This document shows, piece by piece, positions 17,567-26,414 of a stretch of DNA of 64,000 nucleotides. Both the position numbers and the translations under genes were made by a program. The stretch spans positions 248,001 through 312,000 of the forward strand of contig NZ_JQLU01000003.1 of NCBI RefSeq assembly GCF_000744375.1. Direction: 5' to 3'. This stretch comes from Carnobacterium gallinarum DSM 4847 (GTDB lineage Bacteria; Bacillota; Bacilli; Lactobacillales; Carnobacteriaceae). The notes beneath the pieces are model-generated. The model was not told where the DNA came from, did no database searches, and saw only the letters and a program-made list of their open reading frames with translations. Numbering within the stretch: the stretch's first letter is position 1; the number at the start of each line of letters is the position of its first letter.

Positions 17567-17992
17567 TTGGAAGATTGTATTTTCTGTAAAATTATTAATC
17601 GTGAAATTCCTAGTCATGTTGTCTATGAAGATGAAGACGTGCTAGCTTTTCTTGATATTACTCAAGTAACTAAGGGACATACACTGCTAATTCCTAAAAA
17701 ACATGTTTCTGATATCTTCGAGTATGACCAAAATTTAGCAGCAACCTTATTTTCACGCATTCCAAAAATTGCAAAAGCAATTGAAAGTTCTGATAACTTA
17801 ATTAAAGGAATGAATATCGTTAATAATAATCGAGAAGTAGCTTACCAAACTGTTTTTCATTCCCATGTCCATCTTATCCCGCGCTATGATAAAAAAGATG
17901 ATTTCTCCATGCGCTTTGGTAATCATATGGAAGACTATTCAGCTGCGGAACTAGCTACACTTGCAAGATCCATTCAAGCTCACATAAAATAA
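17567..17992 (+). CDS. hit: HIT-family nucleotide-binding protein
   Basis: A 141-residue histidine-triad protein (Hint branch) that hydrolyses AMP-linked substrates. The triad HSHVHLIP is near residues 99-106, and the N-terminal CIFCKIINREIP zinc/segment motif is typical. The start must be TTG 17567: an in-frame TAA precedes it directly, and GAAGG lies eight bases upstream. It is co-transcribed with the YtxH-like gene 16 bases behind it. Confidence 0.94.
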   Translation: MEDCIFCKIINREIPSHVVYEDEDVLAFLDITQVTKGHTLLIPKKHVSDIFEYDQNLAATLFSRIPKIAKAIESSDNLIKGMNIVNNNREVAYQTVFHSHVHLIPRYDKKDDFSMRFGNHMEDYSAAELATLARSIQAHIK

Positions 17993-18008
17993 CAGAGGAG
18001 GATTCATT

Positions 18009-18407
18009 ATGGCAAATTCATTTTTTAAAGGATTATTATTTGGCTCACTCGTTGGTGGTGCGATCACCCTATTAACAACACCTCGTTCAGGTAAAGAGAA
18101 TCGTGATATTCTACTAAGTTATGTCGATGACACAACCGTTTTAGTTGACGATGTTTCTACAAGTCTAACTTCTCTAAAGGGAGCTATCCAAAACCTAACA
18201 GTCGAAGGTACAGCCTTAGCAACCGAATTTTCGGAAGATATTTCAGCAACAATTGAAGAATTTACAATGCAAAACGAACCACGGCTTCGCAGAATCGAAG
18301 AAAAAACTGATAAACTTGTGACTGATTTAGGGGAATTGATTCCAGCCGATGAAGAAGATGAACTTGAACCCGAAACGATTATTATCGAAAATATCCCGGA
18401 GTCATAA
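18009..18407 (+). CDS. YtxH/YhaH-like gas-vesicle-related membrane-anchored protein
   Basis: A 132-residue protein with an N-terminal hydrophobic hairpin (FFKGLLFGSLVGGAITLLTT) followed by PRSGKENRD, the YtxH family signature, and a long amphipathic, acidic C-terminal helix region. Family members are small stress-linked surface or membrane proteins of unknown task. AGAGGAGG precedes the ATG. The hit-ytxH-prsA order parallels the hit/yhaH/prsA block of Bacillus. Confidence 0.8.
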   Translation: MANSFFKGLLFGSLVGGAITLLTTPRSGKENRDILLSYVDDTTVLVDDVSTSLTSLKGAIQNLTVEGTALATEFSEDISATIEEFTMQNEPRLRRIEEKTDKLVTDLGELIPADEEDELEPETIIIENIPES

Positions 18408-18488
18408 AAAACACAACTTATGAATAAATATGATTTTTTTATGACTTTATAATGAAATATTTTATTTTTGTAGTTATCGAAGGCAAAT

Positions 18489-18516
18489 TTGTGATATATT
18501 GGTTTATGGATAAAAT
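18489..18516 (+). promoter_or_regulatory. promoter of first prsA
   Basis: TTGTGA (18489-18494), 16 bases, TAAAAT (18511-18516), 31 bases before the ATG. A similar TTGTGTTATATT stretch precedes the second prsA gene, suggesting parallel control. Confidence 0.5.
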
Positions 18517-18547
18517 TATTAATAAAATTAGAAATGGACGTGTTAAA

Positions 18548-19522
18548 ATGAAAAAAATTATACTCTCATGTGCAGCACTTTTACTTGCTGTTACAATCGC
18601 AGGCTGTTCAACAGATAAGACGGTAGCAACAACAACTTCAGGCAAAATTACGCAAGAGCAATTATACAATGAATTAAAAACTCAATACGGTACGACAACG
18701 TTGCAAACAATGCTTTTAAACAATGTCTTAGAAGATCAATATGGCGATAAAGTATCGAAAAAAGATACAACTGCAGAATTAGACAAACTTAAAGCTATTT
18801 ATGGGGATAGTTTTGATGCAACGCTTAAACAAAGTAACATTACACTTGATGCATTAAAAACAAATATCCGTACAACTTTATTGAAAAAAGCTGCTGTTTC
18901 TGCAAATGCTAAATTTACAGACGCAGATTACAAACGTGCTTTTGAAATTTGGACTCCAAAAATGACAGCACAACACATTTTAGTTGCTGATGAAGCTACT
19001 GCTAAAGACTTAATTACTAAAATCAATGCTGGTGAAGATTTTGCAAAACTTGCAAAAGAGAACTCTACTGATACAACAACTAAAAACGATGGTGGAAAAT
19101 TACCAGAATTTGATTACACTTCTAGCTTAGGTACTGATTTCGCTGCTGCCGCTGTTAAATTAAAAGATGGTGAAGTATCTCCAACACCAATCCAATCCCA
19201 AAGTGGTTACCATATTGTTAAAATGACTAAAAACCCTGGTAAAGGGAAATGGGAAGATCGTAAAAAAGAATTAAAAGAAATTTTAGTTACCGAAATTACT
19301 AGTGACAACACTAAATTACTACCTTATTTAGCTCAAGTTGTCAAAAAAGCTAATGTACAAATTAAAGAAGACGACTTGAAAGATGCAATGGCTCCATTTA
19401 CTCAACCTGCAGCTACTTCAAGTAGTTCAGCTCCTAAAGCTAAAGATTCTAGCAAAGCAACTTCCGATACTGCTACTAGTTCTTCTGATAGTGCAGCAGC
19501 TACTTCTTCTTCAGCTAAATAA
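18548..19522 (+). CDS. prsA: foldase lipoprotein PrsA, first copy
   Basis: A lipid-anchored peptidyl-prolyl isomerase that helps secreted proteins fold outside the membrane. The signal peptide ends in the lipobox TIAGC (Cys about residue 20). An N-terminal SurA-like helical part precedes the parvulin domain (about 137-230; QHILVADEATAKD, GGKLPEFD and SGYHIVKM). The last 35 residues are a Ser/Thr/Ala-rich tail, perhaps wall-spanning. I use ATG 18548, where the signal peptide begins; GGACGTG lies nearby, and longer upstream starts have no ribosome binding site. A second copy follows 205 bases downstream; a 63-nt block inside the parvulin domain is identical between them. Confidence 0.93.
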   Translation: MKKIILSCAALLLAVTIAGCSTDKTVATTTSGKITQEQLYNELKTQYGTTTLQTMLLNNVLEDQYGDKVSKKDTTAELDKLKAIYGDSFDATLKQSNITLDALKTNIRTTLLKKAAVSANAKFTDADYKRAFEIWTPKMTAQHILVADEATAKDLITKINAGEDFAKLAKENSTDTTTKNDGGKLPEFDYTSSLGTDFAAAAVKLKDGEVSPTPIQSQSGYHIVKMTKNPGKGKWEDRKKELKEILVTEITSDNTKLLPYLAQVVKKANVQIKEDDLKDAMAPFTQPAATSSSSAPKAKDSSKATSDTATSSSDSAAATSSSAK

Positions 19523-19532
19523 TTTTCAACCT

Positions 19533-19573
19533 AAAAAAATAGTTTCCATTAAATATGGGAACTATTTTTTTAT
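19533..19573 (+). terminator. terminator after first prsA
   Basis: AAAAAAATAGTTTCC pairs with GGGAACTATTTTTTT (one G-U pair) around a nine-base loop. The T-run is part of the descending arm. Confidence 0.85.
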
Positions 19574-19727
19574 GCTCTTTCTAAATTCAACTCACTACTT
19601 TGTTTCGCTCTTTATAAAATATTCATATTTTTACCTAAAATAAATTATTTTTTTATTTTAGGTAATTGTGTTATATTTATATGTATAGGTTTAAATTTAT
19701 AAAAAATAATGAAATGGATGTGCTAGA

Positions 19728-20657
19728 ATGAAAAAGATTCTACTTAGTTGTTCTGCTATAATCGTTGCAGTTCTACTTGCTAGTTGTGGAAGTAACAATA
19801 CTGTTGCCACAAGTAATGCTGGCGATATAAAAAAAGAAGATTTATATGAAAAAATGAAAGAAACAGCTGGACCATCTGTCTTGCAAAAATTAATTATTTC
19901 AGAAGTATTAACAGCTAAATATGGCGACGATGTTTCTGATAAAAAAGTTACAAAAGAATTCGATACTCAGAAAAAACAATATGGCGAACAATTCCCTGAA
20001 CTTCTAAAAAATTCAAATTATACTGAAGCTTCTTATAAAGAAGTAATTAAAATGAACTTATTGATTGAAGCTGCTATTAAAGCAAATACTAAATTAACAG
20101 ATGCAGACTATAACAAAGCTTGGGAAACCTACTTGCCTAAAATGACTGTACAACATATTCTAGTTGCTGATGAAGCTACTGCTAAAGACTTAATTACTAA
20201 AATCAATGCTGGTGAAGATTTTGGAACCTTAGCTAAAGCAAACTCATTAGATACTGGTTCAAAAGAAGATGGTGGAAAACTTCCTGAATTTGACCATACA
20301 ACACCTTATGACCCAATCTTTATTGAAGCTTCTGCAAAATTAAAAGACGGTGAAGTAACTCAAGAACCCGTTAATGGTGCTAATGGCTACCATATTATTA
20401 AAATGATCAAAAACCCAGGTAAAGGTGAATTGAAAGATCATAAAGCTGAATTAGAAGCAAGTATTATTCAAAGCAAAGTAACAGATGAAAACTATGTTCA
20501 TTCTGTCCTTTCTAAAATTCTAAAAGATGCCAAAATTAAAATTGAAGATGAAGATCTTAAAAATGTTATGGATGAGTTTCTAAAAACAGATAGCTCAGCT
20601 ACTTCTAGTAGTGCCACTACTTCTTCTAGTAATGCTGCTACTTCTAGTAGTAAATAA
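19728..20657 (+). CDS. prsA: foldase lipoprotein PrsA, second copy
   Basis: A 309-residue paralogue of the preceding gene, with lipobox LLASC (Cys about residue 20), helical N-domain, parvulin domain (about 130-225; HILVADEATAKDLITKINAG, GYHIIKMIKNPGKGE) and a shorter Ser/Thr/Ala tail. Outside the parvulin core the two proteins are well diverged, so they probably have different client sets, as reported for the two PrsA proteins of Listeria. GGATGTG precedes the ATG, the same unusual site as in copy one. Terminated by a long hairpin shared with yhaM. Confidence 0.93.
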   Translation: MKKILLSCSAIIVAVLLASCGSNNTVATSNAGDIKKEDLYEKMKETAGPSVLQKLIISEVLTAKYGDDVSDKKVTKEFDTQKKQYGEQFPELLKNSNYTEASYKEVIKMNLLIEAAIKANTKLTDADYNKAWETYLPKMTVQHILVADEATAKDLITKINAGEDFGTLAKANSLDTGSKEDGGKLPEFDHTTPYDPIFIEASAKLKDGEVTQEPVNGANGYHIIKMIKNPGKGELKDHKAELEASIIQSKVTDENYVHSVLSKILKDAKIKIEDEDLKNVMDEFLKTDSSATSSSATTSSSNAATSSSK

Positions 20658-20670
20658 GCCTACTTCTCTA

Positions 20671-20725
20671 AAAAAACACGCTAGATTCAAAAGCTATTCT
20701 ATAGCTTGAATCTAGCGTGTTTTTC
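20671..20725. terminator. bidirectional terminator between prsA and yhaM
   Basis: AACACGCTAGATTCAA with TTGAATCTAGCGTGTT, continued by AGCTAT/ATAGCT, form a stem of more than 20 pairs with A's before and T's after. Serves two convergent genes. Confidence 0.9.
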
Positions 20726-21709
20726 TTAATCTAATAATTCCATCTGTTCTTCATTCGTTACTTTTGGTACATTTGGATTATAAAATGTTCGGTTATCCAT
20801 TCCAAAAATACGTTCAGTGAACGTTCCTGGTTCTGTTCTTTGTAATGCAGAATTCATCATATTAATAGATGCGTCAATATTATCAATCTGATGCAAAATT
20901 TCAGCCTCACGAACTCTTGGTCGCACAGGTGAACCATAATCTAATTGACCATGATGCGCTAAAATCATATGTTTTAATAAAATAATATCTTCTGACTTAT
21001 CATCAATTTTTAAGGCTGCACAAGCTTTAATAATTTCTTCATCTACAATGACAATATGGCCCACAAGATTTCCTTCTAATGTATACTCCGTAGAAAGCGC
21101 TCCTGATAGTTCCATTACTTTTCCAAGATCATGTAAAATAACACCTGAATACAACAATGGTTTGTTAATTTCTGGATATTGATTAGCAATAAATTTGGCT
21201 AAACGTAACATCGAAATTGTGTGGAACGAAAGTCCTCCCATGTATGCATGATGATGCTTCTTCGCTGCTGGAAATTGGAAGAATTCTTTTTGATATTTGC
21301 TCATTAAATGACGCACAACACGGTTCATGTTGGCGTTTGTAATCTCAAAAATCACTTGATTGATTTCTTCAGCAATATCTTCTTTTCTCTCTGGTGCACT
21401 TTCAATAAAATGTTCAGGTGTACTAGGCTCCCCTGTATTCGTTAATCGAATTTTAAATAATTTAACTTGAGGATTTCCTTGATAGATCTCTCGTTTGCCA
21501 GATACTTTTACAACGTTACCTGCTGTAAAGGCTTCAATATCTGGATCAGAAGCATCCCAATATTTCCCATCAATCTGCCCACTAGTATCTTGAAATGTAA
21601 AGGCAATAAACTTTTTACCATTTTTGGCTACTCGTACATCTGCATTTTTTATTAATAGAAATAAATCAAATGTATCATCTACATTGTAATCAAAAATTTT
21701 TTTATCCAT
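20726..21709 (-). CDS. yhaM: 3'-5' exoribonuclease YhaM
   Basis: A 327-residue nuclease with an N-terminal OB-fold (about 15-100; FQDTSGQIDGKYWD, VSGKREIYQG) and an HD phosphohydrolase domain (about 155-290; HDLGKVMEL, LAHHGQLDYGSP). Family enzymes degrade short RNA and single-stranded DNA from the 3' end with Mn2+. I begin at ATG 21709, eight bases after GGAAG; the in-frame GTG nine bases earlier touches that site. It lies 38 bases behind yhaN, closing the yhaO-yhaN-yhaM operon. Confidence 0.94.
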   Translation of the reverse strand: MDKKIFDYNVDDTFDLFLLIKNADVRVAKNGKKFIAFTFQDTSGQIDGKYWDASDPDIEAFTAGNVVKVSGKREIYQGNPQVKLFKIRLTNTGEPSTPEHFIESAPERKEDIAEEINQVIFEITNANMNRVVRHLMSKYQKEFFQFPAAKKHHHAYMGGLSFHTISMLRLAKFIANQYPEINKPLLYSGVILHDLGKVMELSGALSTEYTLEGNLVGHIVIVDEEIIKACAALKIDDKSEDIILLKHMILAHHGQLDYGSPVRPRVREAEILHQIDNIDASINMMNSALQRTEPGTFTERIFGMDNRTFYNPNVPKVTNEEQMELLD

Positions 21710-21747
21710 TAAATCCACTTCCTTTTGTCATTTTTCATTTGTTTCTT

Positions 21748-24579
21748 CTATTGTAACACTTTCACCTGGCTTTGCGGAAATTCGTTGTAAATTTCAGCTT
21801 CATAGGTGAAATATAGAATTTGATTTGTCTGACTCAGTTCATTTAATAAGTGCAAAACTAAACCTTTTCTTTCTTTATCAAAATTAACAAAACCATCATC
21901 AATTAATAACGGCATTTCCAACAAATCTTCTGCATTTTTAACAAATGCCAACCGCAGTGCTACGTACAATTGCTCTGCTGTTCCCTTAGACAATTCCTGC
22001 GCTTCAAAAAATGTACCGTCTTGATGCTGTACTTCAATTTGCTCATTTCTAAATAAAACGCGTAGATACTTATTTTCAGTCAATCTCTTAAAATAAATAG
22101 ATGTGTCTTCCATAGTCGCTGGCAAACGATCTTTTCGTGCCAATGTTAAGGTTAATTCAATTAGTTCAGCAGCAATTTGCAGACTGCTCCATCTGTCTAC
22201 CAATTCTTGTAACTCTGATTTTAGATTGGCCAATTCTTGTAATAGAACTGAGTATTGTCCACCTTCTTCTAAATTTTTCAAAGCAACTTCACATTCAACT
22301 TTTTGATTCAAGCGTTGATCGAATTGCTCTTTCAATTCTTTTAAATACTCTTCTTCTTCAATAATAGATTCTAGCAAAGCCTGTTCATCACGATATCTAG
22401 CAAATTGAACTAAATCCTCCGCCATTTGATCTTCCAACAAATCAAGACGAGCTTTTTTTTGTTGCAGTTGTTGATTTAAAATATATTTTTTATGATAGGC
22501 TTCTTCATCGGTTACTTCAACTAGTTGAAAAAGCTGTAATTTTTCTGCCTTTAATGTTGCTTGTTGTTCTTTTACAGCAGCTAACTGCTGATTAATCTCT
22601 GTCACTTGTTGACTAATCGTTTGCTGGCTTTTTTCAATTTCTTGTTGTTTTTGATAAAATTGCTGCAAAACAACAATAAATTCTGCTAATCGATCTGATG
22701 AATAGTTGACAATAGATTTACAAAATTCAGCTTTATCCATCCATTTTGTCAGCTGTCGTTCCTGTTCAGCCAGCTCTGCCTCTTGTTGATCTACTAATTG
22801 AATTTGTTGGCGAATCTCTAAGAAAGGATCTGTTGTTATTAAACTTTCCAGTGAAAAATCTACAGGTAGTCCTAAATTAGTTTTTAATTTTTGCTGTTTT
22901 TGGTTTAGCTGCAAATCTAAGGACTCTAATTCTTCTATTTGCAACATCATTTGATTCAGAGTTTCTGTCGCTTCATCTGCTTCAGCTAATTTTTCTCGCC
23001 ATTGTTTCCGAATTTCAACTTGCTGAATATATTCTTCATAGCTATAAGTAGCTTCGCTTGGAGTTCCATGTGGTTTAATTTCTTTGTTGTGTTTAGGTAA
23101 GATAAAATAACTACTACCTGCTAATAAGAAAATGCCCAGAGCAACAATCCCCCAACCGATTCCAGAATTTAAAATCAAACCTAAAATAATGCTTACACTA
23201 GCCAATCCAAGACCTACATAAGCCGGCATTTTTGAGATTGACTTTATTATTTTACTTCGTTGAAGGTTACTGGAGTCTTCAATAGTCGATCCTTGATTGA
23301 AATCATGAAATGTCTTATTCTCCCATAATTGATTTTCTAACTTATCAATTTGTTGATTACAGGATTCTAGTTGAAAATCAATTCGTTGTTTTTCATAAGC
23401 CAACACTTTTTTTCGTTCTTTCAGTGCTTTTTCAGCCTCTAATTGACTATGAATTTGTTCTTGCTCACTCATTGCTAATGGTGCTGGTAGGTCACCATAA
23501 ACTGGTAATCCCATTTTTGTTAATAATTGCTCTAAATAATAGTGTGCTTGTAGATACTGTGCTTGCAGAATTTCCTTACTTTGTAGAACAGCTTGAGTTT
23601 GATTTGCTTCTAAAACGACTTCCTTTATCGCTAATTTGTGTTCCAAATAAAAACTAAAGTCTTCCGATTGCCCAGCTTTTTGACTTAAATAAGCGATTTG
23701 CTCTTGGGCTTGAATGATTTCTTTCGTCAGTCGTTGCAACTCATCATTGACTTGTTTTAGTTGATACAAACCATCTTCTGGTAAATCTGTTAATTTTTCT
23801 TTTTGAATTTGATTTTGAATCTCTTGAATCTCATTGAAATGACTCCAATTATTGCTTAAACGTCTTAATTGAACTAGGTTTATTTCTAATGCCTCACGTT
23901 TTTCTTGATTCTCATGTAAGCTACCTGTTAAAACTAATTTTTGACTCATTAACTGATTGTACTCAGTATTTTTAGCTTTTGCAGTCTTTAACTGTTGTTC
24001 TTTCTGCTTCAAGCTAGCAAGTTTTTGATTAATTTCAGGTACACGTCCAGTAGGTTTATATAGTTTAGCTGCTTGTTGTTGAAACTTATCGGCAATTTTC
24101 AACAAATGTTCATTTCCTAATGTACCCACACTAAGAAAATAACGGCTTAACTTGCCACCACTCATTTGTTGGATTTTTTGCAGACCATCTAGATTAAAAG
24201 AAAATAACGCCTGATAAGTTGCTTTATCTAATCCAAAAACAATTCTTTTCAGTAAATCCTCTTCACCTATTTGTCCATCTGCCAAGGTCACTAGGACTTT
24301 GCCATTTCCTTTCCCTTTTATCCGTTCTACCAAAACCTCACCATAAATTGTATCCACCAACCTCAGTCGCCCACCATATTGGCTACCTTTACGAGGTTCA
24401 TACTGCAAATCGGATCCCTGTTTACTTGGAAAACCAAATAAGATACTGTGAATAAAGGACATTAATGTCGATTTTCCAGCTTCGTTCTTACCGTAAAAAA
24501 TTTGCATTCCTTCAGCTAAATCAAAGGTTTGATTCACCCATTTTCCATAGCCATAAATTTCAATCGTTTTAATCTTCAT
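21748..24579 (-). CDS. yhaN: SbcC-like AAA ATPase YhaN
   Basis: A 943-residue SMC/Rad50-like ATPase paired with the nuclease YhaO. Walker A GKNEAGKST lies at about 30-38. Two long coiled-coil arms flank a central hydrophobic pair of helices (about 455-500; YVGLGLASVSIILGLILN, WGIVALGIFLL), which would put the hinge in the membrane. This is a recognised feature of YhaN and unlike true SbcC. The C-terminal signature LSKGTAEQLYVALR is followed by the Walker B-like LLIDDGFVNFD. The start is ATG 24579 with AGGAAGTGAG upstream, overlapping yhaO by 11 bases. Confidence 0.9.
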   Translation of the reverse strand: MKIKTIEIYGYGKWVNQTFDLAEGMQIFYGKNEAGKSTLMSFIHSILFGFPSKQGSDLQYEPRKGSQYGGRLRLVDTIYGEVLVERIKGKGNGKVLVTLADGQIGEEDLLKRIVFGLDKATYQALFSFNLDGLQKIQQMSGGKLSRYFLSVGTLGNEHLLKIADKFQQQAAKLYKPTGRVPEINQKLASLKQKEQQLKTAKAKNTEYNQLMSQKLVLTGSLHENQEKREALEINLVQLRRLSNNWSHFNEIQEIQNQIQKEKLTDLPEDGLYQLKQVNDELQRLTKEIIQAQEQIAYLSQKAGQSEDFSFYLEHKLAIKEVVLEANQTQAVLQSKEILQAQYLQAHYYLEQLLTKMGLPVYGDLPAPLAMSEQEQIHSQLEAEKALKERKKVLAYEKQRIDFQLESCNQQIDKLENQLWENKTFHDFNQGSTIEDSSNLQRSKIIKSISKMPAYVGLGLASVSIILGLILNSGIGWGIVALGIFLLAGSSYFILPKHNKEIKPHGTPSEATYSYEEYIQQVEIRKQWREKLAEADEATETLNQMMLQIEELESLDLQLNQKQQKLKTNLGLPVDFSLESLITTDPFLEIRQQIQLVDQQEAELAEQERQLTKWMDKAEFCKSIVNYSSDRLAEFIVVLQQFYQKQQEIEKSQQTISQQVTEINQQLAAVKEQQATLKAEKLQLFQLVEVTDEEAYHKKYILNQQLQQKKARLDLLEDQMAEDLVQFARYRDEQALLESIIEEEEYLKELKEQFDQRLNQKVECEVALKNLEEGGQYSVLLQELANLKSELQELVDRWSSLQIAAELIELTLTLARKDRLPATMEDTSIYFKRLTENKYLRVLFRNEQIEVQHQDGTFFEAQELSKGTAEQLYVALRLAFVKNAEDLLEMPLLIDDGFVNFDKERKGLVLHLLNELSQTNQILYFTYEAEIYNEFPQSQVKVLQ

Positions 24580-25810
24580 AAATCTCACTTCCTTCAATAC
24601 CAAGCTGTTGCATAATTAATGCTTTTCCATCTGCAACAATTTGTTGACGATAGTCTGAATCTCGTGAATCTAATTGCTCCCCACTGTCTATCTGATCAAA
24701 TAAAAAATTTGTTGCTTCATTAAATGTTACTTCCTCATGAATTTTTTTCAATGCTACTTGCCATTCCTTCGTTAGGAAATTCAAATCTGACTGACTACTT
24801 GTTGCTTCTATAATACTTAATTTATATACCCAAATAAAAGGTTGATCTACTGGATTAATTTGTTGTAAGGCTTCTAATAGCTCACCAGATTGAATCTTTT
24901 TACTAACACTTAGATTTAATTCATCTGAATCTTTTAAACTAAGTGCAATAAACTGTCCTTGATCTTGTTCTTTTAATTGGCTTAAATAGCTTTGAATTGC
25001 TTGATAAACCTCACCTAAATTTTTTAAGCCTTTTAACGAAAGCTCTTTGCTCTGCCACTTAATCGGTGCCGTTTCATAAAATTCATGCTTGGCTCCATTT
25101 TCAGTTAGTTCAACTAGCTCACAACCTTTAGCACCGGTTTCTTTACTACTACGGCCTTGAGTGTTTCCAGAATAAACAATTAACGGATTTTCTGATAAAA
25201 ATTGGCGTTTATGAATATGACCTAACGCCCAATAATCATATTTTTTACTTTTTAATTCGGCTAATGAAAAAGGTGCATAAATTCCATGTTCTGAAGCAAT
25301 TCCTTCACTTGAGCCATGCAACATACCAATCTGGTAATGCGCGTCTGAAGAACGTAAAGGATACTCTTCGATGCGTCTTTCCTTAATCCAGCGTTGATGG
25401 TAACTAAAACTAGTAATTGCAATTCTTTCATTCCTTTTAGTCGTCAACCAATGAGTTTCTACTGCTTCATTGAAAATCACAACATTCACAGGCATATCTA
25501 GATGCAATCCTAGATTCTCTATGTAATCATGATTGCCATGACAAATAAACACAGGAATTTCGGCTACTTCTAATCGAATCAATTCATTACGCAAATAAGC
25601 TTGTGCCTTCACACTTCGATCCTCGCTGTCATAAATATCGCCAGCTATACACAAAAAATCCACCTGTTTTTCAATAGCTAAATCGACAACTTTTGTAAAT
25701 GACTGAAATGTCGATTGGTAAATTTGTTCCCATAAAAAATCCGGTAAACTTTTTAATCCAATGAAAGGACTGTCCAAATGTAAATCTGCTGCATGAATAA
25801 AACGTACCAT
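24569..25810 (-). CDS. yhaO: SbcD-like metallophosphoesterase YhaO
   Basis: A 413-residue calcineurin-like phosphoesterase, the Mre11-like nuclease partner of YhaN. Metal-binding motifs are in order: HAADLHLDSP, AGDIYDSED, CHGNHDY and LGHIHKRQ. The C-terminal 150 residues are the family's capping region. AGGAGG is eight bases before the ATG. First gene of the yhaO-yhaN-yhaM operon, likely involved in DNA end processing; the exact role is less clear than for SbcCD. Confidence 0.93.
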   Translation of the reverse strand: MVRFIHAADLHLDSPFIGLKSLPDFLWEQIYQSTFQSFTKVVDLAIEKQVDFLCIAGDIYDSEDRSVKAQAYLRNELIRLEVAEIPVFICHGNHDYIENLGLHLDMPVNVVIFNEAVETHWLTTKRNERIAITSFSYHQRWIKERRIEEYPLRSSDAHYQIGMLHGSSEGIASEHGIYAPFSLAELKSKKYDYWALGHIHKRQFLSENPLIVYSGNTQGRSSKETGAKGCELVELTENGAKHEFYETAPIKWQSKELSLKGLKNLGEVYQAIQSYLSQLKEQDQGQFIALSLKDSDELNLSVSKKIQSGELLEALQQINPVDQPFIWVYKLSIIEATSSQSDLNFLTKEWQVALKKIHEEVTFNEATNFLFDQIDSGEQLDSRDSDYRQQIVADGKALIMQQLGIEGSEIYED

Positions 25811-25884
25811 TCTTCAATCCTCCTATTTTTTTAGATGTTGCTTAAATCAGACCTGACTATGGATTTAAACATACGTTCGCTATC

Positions 25885-25930
25885 TTTGTCAAAAAAAGAG
25901 TTCACTACCTATCTTTCGATAGTGAACTCT
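25885..25930 (-). terminator. terminator of yheA
   Basis: AGAGTTCACTA (25897-25907) pairs with TAGTGAACTCT (25920-25930). On the minus strand seven T follow. Confidence 0.88.
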
Positions 25931-25937
25931 AGTTGAA

Positions 25938-26282
25938 TTAACCTTGGTATAATTCTTGGATTGGTGACATAATGATACGGTTGATATCATCAATTAATTG
26001 GCTTAAAGCTTGTTCAGCTTCCATTAATGTTTTAATGGTTGCATTTTCGCCAGTTTTCATTGCCATTTCTTGTGCTTCTTTAATTTCTTCTTCTAAAATC
26101 TGTTCACCAGACATTTGTTTTTGTTGTAATTTGATTTGAATGTTTTGGAATTCTTTAAACATATCATCTGATTCTGGATTTTCTTTTACAGCTGCATAAG
26201 CTGTTTGCAAAGCTTTATATGCATCTGTTTCGCGTAAATCTCTTTCAAGTTGGTTAGCTGTATCATAAATATTCGTACTCAT
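25938..26282 (-). CDS. yheA: YheA/UPF0342 (YlbF/YmcA-like) protein
   Basis: A 114-residue all-helical protein (IYDTANQLERDLRETDAY; KEFQNIQIKLQQKQMSGE; LIDDINRIIMSPIQELY) of the YlbF/YmcA superfamily. YlbF and YmcA proper act with YaaT on RNase Y; the YheA branch is uncharacterised as far as I know. It is a single-gene unit with a clear terminator, between yhaO and a class A PBP. Confidence 0.85.
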   Translation of the reverse strand: MSTNIYDTANQLERDLRETDAYKALQTAYAAVKENPESDDMFKEFQNIQIKLQQKQMSGEQILEEEIKEAQEMAMKTGENATIKTLMEAEQALSQLIDDINRIIMSPIQELYQG

Positions 26283-26414
26283 AAAAATGAAACACTCCTC
26301 TGATTTATATTGGTTGTTTTACTCTTTAACTATACCATTTCTATTCCATTTAATCCAACAACTTTAGTTAGAAAAGTAAGTTTTTTCTAGTTAATTCACG
26401 ATAAATGTAACCTC

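Noticed and set aside
23310-23657. 115-codon plus-strand frame inside yhaN
   Set aside because: Antisense to the coiled-coil coding region; composition follows the complement of Gln/Leu codons; no start signals.
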